A stretch of DNA of 64,000 bases from Sphingobium naphthae (GTDB taxonomy: Bacteria > Pseudomonadota > Alphaproteobacteria > Sphingomonadales > Sphingomonadaceae). The notes under the pieces were generated by a model that did not search any database, was not told where the DNA came from, and saw nothing but the letters and a program-made list of their open reading frames with translations. The translations under genes and the position numbers were made by a program. This document shows, piece by piece, positions 24,882 to 31,089 of this stretch (position 1 is the stretch's first letter; every line of letters starts with the position of its first letter). The stretch lies in the NCBI RefSeq assembly GCF_020782235.1, contig NZ_JAJGNO010000001.1, forward strand, positions 399,007-463,006, given 5' to 3'.

Positions 24882-25724
24882 ATGAAGACGTTTAGCCTCG
24901 CGGCCGCGCTGTCTCTTGCGCTGGCTGCACCTGCATTTGCAGAAACTCTGACGCTGGATAATATTGTTGCCCTGTGCAGCACGGGCATTGGCGATGAAGC
25001 AGTGATCGCAAAGATCAACAGTTCCGGTACGCATTTCGACCTGACTACTGATCAGATGATCTCGCTGAAGGGCCGCGGCGTGTCGGGCCCGGTGATTGCT
25101 GCGCTGCTCGGCGGAACAGATAGTCAGCCGAAGCCCCCGTCTATGTCCATGGATTCGCCTGATCCTCTGGTCGGGCACCCTTCCGGTGTTTATCTGCTCA
25201 TGAACATGGGTTCCGGAGCGCGCATGCAGCGTATTGATCCGACCGTGACAAATCAGACAAAGACCGGCGGTATCTGGGGCTATGCTCTCACCGGCGGTAT
25301 TGCTTCAATGAGCATCAAAACGGCCATCCAGAACGAAACCGCAAAGACGCATGCGGCAGTCGATCGGCCGACCTTTTATTTCTTCTTCGATGAATCGAAT
25401 CCTGAAACTGCGCGCCAGATCACCACCTTTGCGTCGGGCAGCACCGCAGCGGTGTCCTCGCCTGCTGAATTCACGTTGATTCAGATGACAAAGAAGAAGG
25501 GGCGTCGCGAAGCGCGGGTCGGCAGTGCCAACATCGGCGGAGCGAAGACCGGCGTAATGGACAAGGACCGCATCGCTTTCGATTACGAGATGGTGCGTCC
25601 AGGCGTCTTCAAAGTGACGCCGCAAGCGCCGCTGGAGGCCGGGGAATATGGCTTCATCTATGCTATCACCGGCGGCGGATCGAATGGGGCGATGACCGCC
25701 CGGATCTTCGACTTCTCGGTCTAA
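24882..25724 (+). CDS. Secreted protein of the element, unknown function
   Basis: A 280-residue exported protein: signal peptide to about residue 20 (APAFA-ETL), a small helical region with DNIVALCSTGIGDEAVIAKI and MISLKGRGVSGPVIAALLGG (residues 22-70), then a beta-rich C-terminal domain with PTFYFFFDES and a final FDFSV. The N-terminal motif is found in assorted bacterial envelope proteins; the rest is not recognised. It is expressed as a stand-alone gene 100 bp after the tape-measure fragment, which fits a lysogenic-conversion gene, but that is inference. Confidence 0.65.
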   Translation: MKTFSLAAALSLALAAPAFAETLTLDNIVALCSTGIGDEAVIAKINSSGTHFDLTTDQMISLKGRGVSGPVIAALLGGTDSQPKPPSMSMDSPDPLVGHPSGVYLLMNMGSGARMQRIDPTVTNQTKTGGIWGYALTGGIASMSIKTAIQNETAKTHAAVDRPTFYFFFDESNPETARQITTFASGSTAAVSSPAEFTLIQMTKKKGRREARVGSANIGGAKTGVMDKDRIAFDYEMVRPGVFKVTPQAPLEAGEYGFIYAITGGGSNGAMTARIFDFSV

Positions 25725-25746
25725 GGGTCATGGAGGGGAGGGCTAT

Positions 25747-26286
25747 GTGTCCTCCCCGCTATTCCCAGCCATTTACCGCTCGCTGTTTCACAGCGCGAAT
25801 GTCTGCAGGAGCTTGGAAGTGCCGGAACGTGCGTGGGACAGCATGAGCATCGATTTTCGGATGACCGCAGCCACCGTTGTGGCGATGTTCGACAACTGCT
25901 CTGCGATCAGCGAAACCGGGCTATCTCTAGAAGTGCAAGAAGGTCGCATGCTGACCCTCTATGGCGATGATGATTGTGATGACGATGAGGACACGACGCT
26001 TGAATACAAGTGCATCATCACCGCGGAGGGCTCTAAAGCGAAGCGGGCGACAGCTCGGGTAGCTATGGTCAATGTCGATGGAATCCACCAGAATGGACGC
26101 CGGCTGACGATCAAGGGTTCGGGCTGGGCAGGCCGAGATGAGGATGGGCTGATCGAGGTGATATTTGACGAGCCACCGCGGATGGTCGTTTACGACTACG
26201 AGCTAGACCTTAGCGAGGGCGATGCCGCCGATCACGCCAACATCGTTGATTTCAGGCGACCTGATGGTGGACGCGGTGGGGAATAA
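25747..26286 (+). CDS. Unknown protein of the element with an acidic loop
   Basis: A soluble protein of up to 179 residues. The conserved-looking part starts at residue 33 (MSIDFRMTAATVVAMF) and contains the acidic run DDDCDDDEDTT and a beta-rich C-terminus. The start is uncertain: a GTG at 25747 follows GGAGGGGAGG, while the ATG at 25843 follows GGGACAGC and would give 147 residues. A 33-codon frame from 25745 ends in an ATGA overlap with 25843 and could be a translated leader. No family recognised. Confidence 0.55.
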   Translation: MSSPLFPAIYRSLFHSANVCRSLEVPERAWDSMSIDFRMTAATVVAMFDNCSAISETGLSLEVQEGRMLTLYGDDDCDDDEDTTLEYKCIITAEGSKAKRATARVAMVNVDGIHQNGRRLTIKGSGWAGRDEDGLIEVIFDEPPRMVVYDYELDLSEGDAADHANIVDFRRPDGGRGGE

Positions 26287-26495
26287 TCGAGCAAAGGCTG
26301 GTTAACGACGCGAAACCGCCAATCGCAGCCCTCTGTCGGCGGACTGGTGCTCTGCCTTCGATGGGCAGTGTGACATTTCCGCCTAATGGCAAAAATATCG
26401 CGTCGTTCCCCTTTCGGACTCGTTGCAATTTTGAAGATGGAGGAGTCTAAAGGTGACGGCCCGCCGCTTGGTTGGGTCAGTTACCTAGGACGCGG

Positions 26496-26609
26496 TCAAC
26501 GACTAGGGTACGACCTACAGTGGGAGCATACGTGCTCCCACTTCCCAAACCGAAAGCGCCAATAGTCGATTACCGACACAGCCCTCGGCCAGTTGCATGC
26601 AATCCGCAT
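26496..26609 (-). CDS. 37-residue cysteine-containing protein
   Basis: A short minus-strand gene with a near-perfect ribosome-binding site, AAGGAGG, three to nine bases before its ATG at 26609. The product, beginning MRIACNWPRAVSVIDYWRF, ends with GKWEHVCSHCRSYPSR, a CxxC motif that could bind metal. The longer in-frame reading upstream lacks coding character. The WEHVCSH codons lie in a 10-bp perfect inverted repeat. Too short to place in a family, but the start signal is strong. Confidence 0.45.
   Translation of the reverse strand: MRIACNWPRAVSVIDYWRFRFGKWEHVCSHCRSYPSR
26519..26542. repeat. Perfect inverted repeat with a TACG loop
   Basis: AGTGGGAGCA and its exact complement TGCTCCCACT flank the four bases TACG. 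A 10-bp stem with this tetraloop would be stable in RNA of either strand. There is no T-run on either side, so it is not a classical terminator. It lies inside the 37-residue minus-strand gene, and both strands happen to encode a Trp-Glu-His-x-Cys-Ser-His run. Confidence 0.6.
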
Positions 26610-26907
26610 ATCAACCTCCTTCGTGGAAACGCGAGGTCGAGCCTCGCTCTCCGGGGACGCCCCATGCGCCCCGCGCCGCTTCAGGGCTTGAGGGGCATCG
26701 AAGAAGTATGACGGCGGACCGTCGAGCTCAGTAATAAGCGGGATGTCTGGGGAGTCGAGAGCCTGCGCCAATGATTTTGATTGGTTAATGAACGATTGAT
26801 CGCAAATGTGGCCCTGAAGGCACAGATGCACTTTTCCTTATATAACAACTTCCTTAAGTCGCATCGCGCCGCGCAAGGGGACGAACATGCTCGTACACCC
26901 TGCTCGG
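26610..26907. other. AT-richer stretch without a recognisable gene
   Basis: Base composition is clearly lower in GC than anywhere else in the window and no frame on either strand has coding character or a good start. With 26,287-26,495 on the other side of the small minus-strand gene it forms a nearly gene-free zone that separates the phage-derived part from the cargo part. It may be degraded coding sequence. Confidence 0.4.
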
Positions 26908-27147
26908 TTAGGATCGCGGAAGAGACACTAGATAAACAATTTGAGCATCTTGTTTTTCTGCCCATTCGATCCCAGCGCGTTCGGTCTCATCTCGCGTACG
27001 ATAGCTTTGCCTACCAAAGAGGGCATGTTTGGCGAAGTGGACGACGGCGGAAACATTGAAGACGCCATCCTCCATCTCTTCAACTTCTATGTAGTCCCAC
27101 CCCTCGTCTGGCGGGCGTGTGTTAGGGAGAAGCCGTTTTAGATGCAC
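26908..27147 (-). CDS. Small acidic protein, unknown function, paired with the RHH gene
   Basis: A 79-residue protein starting at a GTG (27147) with AAGGAG six bases upstream. It has GWDYIEVEEMEDGVFNVSAV in the middle and an AEKQDAQIVYL segment near the end, suggesting a small alpha/beta fold. It lies 29 bp downstream of the ribbon-helix-helix gene on the same strand, so the two probably form a bicistronic unit, an arrangement seen in toxin-antitoxin pairs, although nothing in this sequence identifies a toxin. Confidence 0.55.
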   Translation of the reverse strand: MHLKRLLPNTRPPDEGWDYIEVEEMEDGVFNVSAVVHFAKHALFGRQSYRTRDETERAGIEWAEKQDAQIVYLVSLPRS

Positions 27148-27176
27148 AAAAGACTCCTTGGATTTCCTGATACGGC

Positions 27177-27362
27177 TTAACCTCGCGTCATGCCCAGCCG
27201 CATGAGCTTACGCACTGCCTCTGGCCGCGAAGGCGGATTATCCTGGCATGAAATCCAAGCATCAAGTGCCGTCAGATCGGCCTCATTGAGCCGAACAGTG
27301 ATAGGCTTACCCACTCCAGTTGAGGGACGCCCTACCTTTTTGGTGTCAGAAACGTTTGACAT
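27177..27362 (-). CDS. Ribbon-helix-helix regulator
   Basis: A 61-residue protein of the CopG/Arc type. ITVRLNEADLTALDAWI gives the beta strand and first helix; SRPEAVRKLMRLGM gives the second helix that packs in the dimer. The N-terminal VGRPSTGVGK arm is typical of DNA-binding tails. It is divergent from the signal-peptide operon with 96 bp between starts and probably represses its own promoter and perhaps that operon. No strong ribosome-binding site precedes the ATG. Confidence 0.75.
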   Translation of the reverse strand: MSNVSDTKKVGRPSTGVGKPITVRLNEADLTALDAWISCQDNPPSRPEAVRKLMRLGMTRG

Positions 27363-27396
27363 GCAGATTTATTGATGTCAGAAAGTTCGAACTGAC
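27344..27396. promoter_or_regulatory. Putative operator repeats near the RHH gene start
   Basis: TGTCAGAAA occurs twice in the same orientation, at 27344-27352 and 27376-27384, 32 bp (about three helical turns) apart; the palindrome AGTTCGAACT (27384-27393) abuts the second copy. They flank the start codon of the RHH gene and lie between two divergent genes, where an autoregulatory operator would be expected. No binding data; assignment is inference. Confidence 0.35.
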
Positions 27397-27458
27397 GCAA
27401 GGCTCCTACACCTCGCGCCAGCTCTAACCGCAACCCCTGTCTACGAGGGATTGAAGCT

Positions 27459-28082
27459 ATGTCCGACCTAGCATTGTCTAGGCGCGTCGTCACGCGCGCG
27501 CTTTTCCTAACACCCGCTCTTGTCGCACCGGCCGCCGCCAGTGCTGCGCCTGTCATGGTCTGCGCTGTCCAAAAAGACGCAGCCGCGTGGGATGAAGCGA
27601 TGGCGCATTACAAGGCCGTGAAGGCCGAAGCCGACCACTTCCACGCAACCATCTACAAGCCGGCGCTGGAGGCCGCCGCGGACCTCTGCCCTCCCTATCG
27701 GTTCACTCATACCGCCAAGAACGGGCACACTGCAGAATATGCGATCTGGCCAGACGACTTCGCCGCCTATGAGCCTGGCGCAGTGGATATGTGGACCTTC
27801 ATCCGGCCGCAGATCGACGCCGCGCAGGCGAAACACGCTGCCTACCTGGCGTCGCCGCTGCCCGCTGAGCTGGAACGGCTGAACAAGCAATCCGACCACT
27901 ACAACGAGCTGCTAGGGGCGGCTGAGGAAGCGCTTCTGTGCCTGCATGCTCCGCACCTGGAGGCGGTCGCGTGGAAACTCCGCTATCTCCAGAGTGTGAG
28001 CGTCGACTGCGTGATGGAGCCGGGGGCAATCGCCAACGTCCTGTTCGATGTTCGCCGCCTCAATGGGGAGGACATCGCATGA
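27459..28082 (+). CDS. Signal-peptide-bearing protein, unknown function (cargo operon gene 1)
   Basis: A 207-residue protein with an N-terminal SRRVVTRALFLTPALVAPAA segment that ends in ASA near residue 29: a hydrophobic export signal with two arginines that may be Tat-type. The mature part is soluble, helical and contains HYKAVKAEADHFHATI and CPPYRFTH. It starts the operon facing the RHH regulator and overlaps the next gene by ATGA. The overall organisation resembles the next gene (signal plus helical domain) though sequence similarity is weak. Function unknown. Confidence 0.65.
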   Translation: MSDLALSRRVVTRALFLTPALVAPAAASAAPVMVCAVQKDAAAWDEAMAHYKAVKAEADHFHATIYKPALEAAADLCPPYRFTHTAKNGHTAEYAIWPDDFAAYEPGAVDMWTFIRPQIDAAQAKHAAYLASPLPAELERLNKQSDHYNELLGAAEEALLCLHAPHLEAVAWKLRYLQSVSVDCVMEPGAIANVLFDVRRLNGEDIA

Positions 28083-28669
28083 CCAGTCGTCGCTCCTTCA
28101 TCGCTGGCTTGGCTGTCGCGCCTGTCGCTATCGTGGCACCGGCAGTCGCTGCCCTCCCAGCTGCCCAGCATCCCGACTGGCTGGCCCTGCTCGCCAACGA
28201 ACAACAAGCGGAAGCGGCTTTCAGCCTGCTGACCGTTGAACAGGAGCAGGCAGATAGCCGGTTCTTCGATGCCTGCAGGGCGGCCGAGCAGGCATGGCAG
28301 CGCGCCTATGATGCGCACAGCCGTCTGCCGCATGTGCCGCTGGTCGAAGGCGAAAGCCCCGCCGCATTGGAAGCGCGCGTGCAGCAGGCCATCGGCAAAT
28401 GGAATGCCGAAAATCGGGCAATGCGCGATGACCGCGATGGCCTGGAGGCTCGACTCCGTGTTGAAACCGGCTTGGCCGAGGTCGAGCAACGCTGCGAAAC
28501 TGCCCTTTCGACCTACGTGGCTGCGGTGAAAGCGATCATCGCCTATCCGTCCCGCGATCCTGACATCATCGCGCACAAGCTGCGCCTGATGCTCGACCAG
28601 TATGGCGACGATAGCGACGGGTGCATGTCGCTGCTGGCATCGATCACGGGGGAGGGTCTGTCATGCTGA
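28079..28669 (+). CDS. Tat-exported helical protein, unknown function (cargo operon gene 2)
   Basis: A 196-residue protein with a clear twin-arginine signal (MTSRRSFIAGLAVAPV, then AVAALPAAQ). The mature region is Ala/Glu/Arg-rich and predicted to be long helices (NEQQAEAAFSLLTVEQEQAD, ARLRVETGLAEVEQR), perhaps a coiled coil. It lies in an ATGA overlap with gene 1 and overlaps gene 3. Tat signals on small uncharacterised proteins recur in alphaproteobacterial prophages, where the role is unknown. Confidence 0.7.
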   Translation: MTSRRSFIAGLAVAPVAIVAPAVAALPAAQHPDWLALLANEQQAEAAFSLLTVEQEQADSRFFDACRAAEQAWQRAYDAHSRLPHVPLVEGESPAALEARVQQAIGKWNAENRAMRDDRDGLEARLRVETGLAEVEQRCETALSTYVAAVKAIIAYPSRDPDIIAHKLRLMLDQYGDDSDGCMSLLASITGEGLSC

Positions 28670-29025
28670 TCTATCGCAGTAACCTCGCCGCCCGCGGCGA
28701 ACCCAAGCCCTACATCGCGCCAGTCGATGATGACGGCTTTCCCTCCGTATATATTCGTCCCCGGCGCCGACCGTCACCGCGCGTTCGACCTCCGTCCGCG
28801 ATCCGCCGGCCGCAGCGCTATGAGCGCACGACCAGCCAGGCGCTGGACCTTCTCCCCCGCATCCAGTCAGCCTTGAGCCTCTATGGCCTCACGCCAACGG
28901 AATTCGGGCGCGAAGCATTGGGAGACCCGAATCTGCTGGGACAGCTGGCAGGAGGGCGGCGCTTGCGCAGTGTCACCCGCGCGCGGATCGTCGCTTACCT
29001 CGACAGACTGGACCGGGAGGCCTGA
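28663..29025 (+). CDS. Protein with C-terminal FGRxAxxDPxL domain (cargo operon gene 3)
   Basis: A 120-residue cytoplasmic protein. The first half is basic and proline-rich (RPRRRPSPRVRPPSAIRRPQ); the second half, LPRIQSALSLYGLTPTEFGR then EALGDPNLLGQLAGGRRL and TRARIVAYLDRL, forms a helical domain that is shared with gene 5 of the operon. The layout of the helices resembles small helix-turn-helix domains. The start at 28663 follows GGGGGAGGG, a strong ribosome-binding site. Confidence 0.65.
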   Translation: MLIYRSNLAARGEPKPYIAPVDDDGFPSVYIRPRRRPSPRVRPPSAIRRPQRYERTTSQALDLLPRIQSALSLYGLTPTEFGREALGDPNLLGQLAGGRRLRSVTRARIVAYLDRLDREA

Positions 29026-29026
29026 T

Positions 29027-29506
29027 ATGGCGATCAGAGCTATAAAGCCGCAGGCTTATCGTCCGCGCCATCGCCGCACATGGGCGCCCCGGCATGACCG
29101 GCGCAGGCTTCCGCCAGCAGCGACGTTCACAGCCATAATGGCCGGCATGGCGGCGCTGCGTCGATATGAGCTTGAGAGCCTAGCGCAGCATGCGATCGAC
29201 AGGATGGATCAGATCGATGGCGACCCTGACTGGGAGGAAGATGATCCGACAGGCGGCAATGTTTGCGACGAGCCGCACGACGTCAATGAATACTATCCCG
29301 CCCCGCCCCTCTACGGCGTCGACCAGTCCCGAGGTGCCCTCAATGCCCATCTGATCGCCCAACGGCATGAGGTTCTATGCCTCATTGCAGATGTGGAGAG
29401 CAGCCCGTCATGGGCGTCGACGGAAAAGCTCCGCCAGTTGCGAATGCGGCTCGCCATGATCGACAAGCAGGAGGCGGCGATCTGGGCAAGGGCCTGGCCG
29501 TGTTGA
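29027..29506 (+). CDS. Protein with DGDPDWEEDD acidic motif (cargo operon gene 4)
   Basis: A 159-residue protein. A basic N-terminal third (RPRHRRTWAPRHDRRR) is followed by DQIDGDPDWEEDDPTGGN, a motif that recurs in small proteins of alphaproteobacterial mobile elements, and a helical C-terminus. It follows gene 3 by one base with GGGAGG before its ATG. Function unknown; the acidic cluster could bind cations or mimic DNA, but the sequence does not decide. Confidence 0.62.
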   Translation: MAIRAIKPQAYRPRHRRTWAPRHDRRRLPPAATFTAIMAGMAALRRYELESLAQHAIDRMDQIDGDPDWEEDDPTGGNVCDEPHDVNEYYPAPPLYGVDQSRGALNAHLIAQRHEVLCLIADVESSPSWASTEKLRQLRMRLAMIDKQEAAIWARAWPC

Positions 29507-29805
29507 TCCGCCGACACAGTAAGCCGCCGATGCCGGGGCTACCTCTGCCTGACCCTGAAGGTATATCTGGTACAGACACCCCCAAAGGCGGACGCCAGCA
29601 GCAGGACGGGAGCTACCTTTCCCCGATACTACTGGAGATAGAGCGCCGGCTGAGCGAGACGGGAATGTCTGCCAGTCGATTCGGGCGCCTTGCTGCAAAC
29701 GATCCCAGGTTGGTGGACGATCTCCGCAAGGGGAGAGACCCATCCTCCCGCATGGTCGCTCGCGTACGTGCATTTCTGAAGGAGTGCGCCAGCATCAAAC
29801 GCTAG
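29500..29805 (+). CDS. Protein with FGRxAxxDPxL domain (cargo operon gene 5)
   Basis: A protein of about 101 residues if started at the GTG at 29500, or 100 from the TTG at 29503 that overlaps the stop of gene 4 (TTGA). After a proline-rich N-terminus it has EIERRLSETGMSASRFGRLA, ANDPRLVDDLRKGRDPS and MVARVRAFLKE, the same domain as gene 3. It ends about 70 bp before the right attachment site, so it is the last gene of the element. Confidence 0.6.
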   Translation: MLIRRHSKPPMPGLPLPDPEGISGTDTPKGGRQQQDGSYLSPILLEIERRLSETGMSASRFGRLAANDPRLVDDLRKGRDPSSRMVARVRAFLKECASIKR

Positions 29806-29876
29806 TGGGCGAAACAGTGGGGAAGAAATCCCGGCGGCATAAAAAATGCCACCTTTTCAATACTAAAGATGGAAGG

Positions 29877-29891
29877 GTGGCGGAGACGGAG
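29877..29891. repeat. Right attachment-site core (att repeat within tRNA-Ser)
   Basis: GTGGCGGAGACGGAG, identical to 19731-19745. Read on the minus strand it is the end of the tRNA T-stem/acceptor stem, the CCA and one base beyond, a standard attachment site for tyrosine integrases. The tRNA is intact, so the insertion preserved its function. Confidence 0.88.
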
Positions 29892-29969
29892 GGATTCGAA
29901 CCCTCGGTAGCCCCTTAAGGCTACGACGGTTTAGCAAACCGCTGGTTTCAGCCACTCACCCACGTCTCC
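29878..29969 (-). tRNA. tRNA-Ser (GCU anticodon)
   Basis: A 92-nt class II tRNA with encoded CCA. The acceptor stem GGAGACG pairs with CGTCTCC, followed by discriminator G. The anticodon stem GCGGT/ACCGT encloses TTGCTAA, giving anticodon GCT (reads AGC/AGU). The long variable arm (GTAGCC...GGCTAC) is typical of serine tRNA, and the T-loop is TTCGAAT. Its 3' end is the integration site of the element to its left. Confidence 0.97.
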
Positions 29970-30196
29970 GCACGAATTTGCCCACCGGAGAGGCGGGCAG
30001 TGGCTAGGGAAGCGCCTATAGCGAGCGGTTTGCGGCATGGCAACGGGTCTGTGCGCCGATTTTTTGCGCGGCGCGCCGTCACGGATTCGATCCGGCCCGG
30101 AATCGACTCGGGTCGCCGTTCGTTCATTGTCGTTTCAGCTTCGAACCCGATAATCTGCGCGATGATTTCTGAGCGGATTTTCGGGGAGTTTCGGGC

Positions 30197-31027
30197 ATGA
30201 TCGGCATTACGGGGCGCATGGGCGCTCGCATCGCGCGCGCCGCGACATGGGGCGCGGCGCTGGCGGGCATGGCGCTGACGCCGGTCGCGACGCAGGCGCA
30301 GGTGCGCACCATCGATCCCAATACGGCGATCGACGCAGACCTGGCCCCGCCCCCACCCGCCAGCAGCACGCCGACTGATCCGGGCGTGGACCCCAGCCTG
30401 GATCAGGGGACCGGCGCCACCTATAGCGCGCCCGCCACCACGGCTCCGCCCGCGAGCAGCGTGCCCCCACCCGCGGTGTCGGGCACGACCGCGACCGGCG
30501 CGCCGGTGACGCAGGCATCGCCGCCCGCCGCGCCGTCGCCGGGCGAATCCTATCAGGAAGATGATCTGATCGGCGCGGCCGAGGGCGTGTTCGGCAAGGG
30601 CGCCGAGGGGCTGGCCGGCATCATCGAGAAAATCCTGAAGGATCAGGGCCGTCCCAACGCCTATATCGCCGGGCGCGAGGCATCGGGCGCGTTCGTCGTC
30701 GGGCTGCGCTACGGATCGGGCACGCTCAATCACAAGATCGAGGGCAAGCGCGAAGTCTATTGGACCGGGCCGTCGATCGGCTTCGACGTGGGCGGCAATG
30801 CGGCCAATACCTTCGTGCTGGTCTATAATCTCTACGACACGCAGGACCTCTATCATCGCTTCCCGGCGGCGGAGGGCACCGCCTATCTGGTGGGCGGCTT
30901 CACCGCCTCCTATCTGCGCTGGGGCGATGTGGTGCTGATCCCGATCCGCCTGGGCGTGGGCTACCGACTGGGCGTCAATGCGGGCTATATGAAGTTCAGC
31001 GAGAAGCGGAACTGGCTGCCCTTCTGA
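30197..31027 (+). CDS. eipA: DUF1134/EipA-family envelope protein
   Basis: A 276-residue periplasmic protein: signal peptide to about residue 34 (ATQA-QVR), a proline/threonine-rich linker (about 50-120), and the DUF1134 domain with GREASGAFVVGLRYGSGTLN, YWTGPSIGFDVGGN, LVYNLYDTQDLYHRF and GVGYRLGVNAGYMKF. EipA of Brucella supports envelope integrity. The linker is longer than I would expect for the family. GGGGAG lies eight bases before the ATG. It is the first chromosomal gene right of the element. Confidence 0.9.
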   Translation: MIGITGRMGARIARAATWGAALAGMALTPVATQAQVRTIDPNTAIDADLAPPPPASSTPTDPGVDPSLDQGTGATYSAPATTAPPASSVPPPAVSGTTATGAPVTQASPPAAPSPGESYQEDDLIGAAEGVFGKGAEGLAGIIEKILKDQGRPNAYIAGREASGAFVVGLRYGSGTLNHKIEGKREVYWTGPSIGFDVGGNAANTFVLVYNLYDTQDLYHRFPAAEGTAYLVGGFTASYLRWGDVVLIPIRLGVGYRLGVNAGYMKFSEKRNWLPF

Positions 31028-31077
31028 GGCTGGCTTTCTGAGGCTGGCTTTCTGAGGCTGGCCTGCCGGGCCAGCCT
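31022..31077. repeat. Three-copy 14-bp tandem repeat running into a hairpin
   Basis: TTCTGAGGCTGGCT occurs three times head to tail from 31022 to 31063 (the last copy ends in C). The first copy contains the eipA stop codon. The last copy provides AGGCTGGC, which pairs with GCCAGCCT (31070-31077) across a seven-base loop. It sits between convergent eipA and dinB and may end both transcripts, though there is no T-run. The copies look like recent slippage. Confidence 0.7.
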
Positions 31078-31089
31078 GCCGGGCGGTCG

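Larger units (their letters stand above)
19731..29891. mobile_element. Integrated prophage remnant/genomic island at tRNA-Ser(GCU)
   Basis: The ends are two perfect 15-bp copies of GTGGCGGAGACGGAG, at 19731-19745 and 29877-29891; the right copy is the 3' end of tRNA-Ser(GCU). Between them lie a tyrosine integrase, an excisionase-like protein, small early phage genes, a truncated primase/ATPase joined to a tape-measure fragment, and cargo genes. Base composition is lower in GC than the flanks, most clearly at 26.3-27.5 kb. Without capsid, terminase or tail assembly genes it cannot form particles itself, but the intact integrase and att sites suggest it might still excise. Confidence 0.88.

Noticed and set aside
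25745..25846. 33-codon leader peptide before the 25.8-kb gene
   Set aside because: It ends in an ATGA overlap with the downstream ATG, but the same ribosome-binding site serves the competing GTG at 25747, so I cannot separate a real leader from an alternative start.
26519..26542. Hairpin considered as a transcription terminator
   Set aside because: No T-run on either side and it lies inside a probable small gene.
26386..26565. A 59-codon plus-strand frame in the low-GC part of the element
   Set aside because: No ribosome-binding site at its start, no recognisable motif, and it is opposite to the 37-residue gene that has a near-perfect one.
26908..27362. RHH gene plus small downstream gene called as a toxin-antitoxin module
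   Set aside because: The order and RHH fold fit, but the partner has no toxin motif (no RelE, MazF, PIN or HipA features), so only the pairing is reported.
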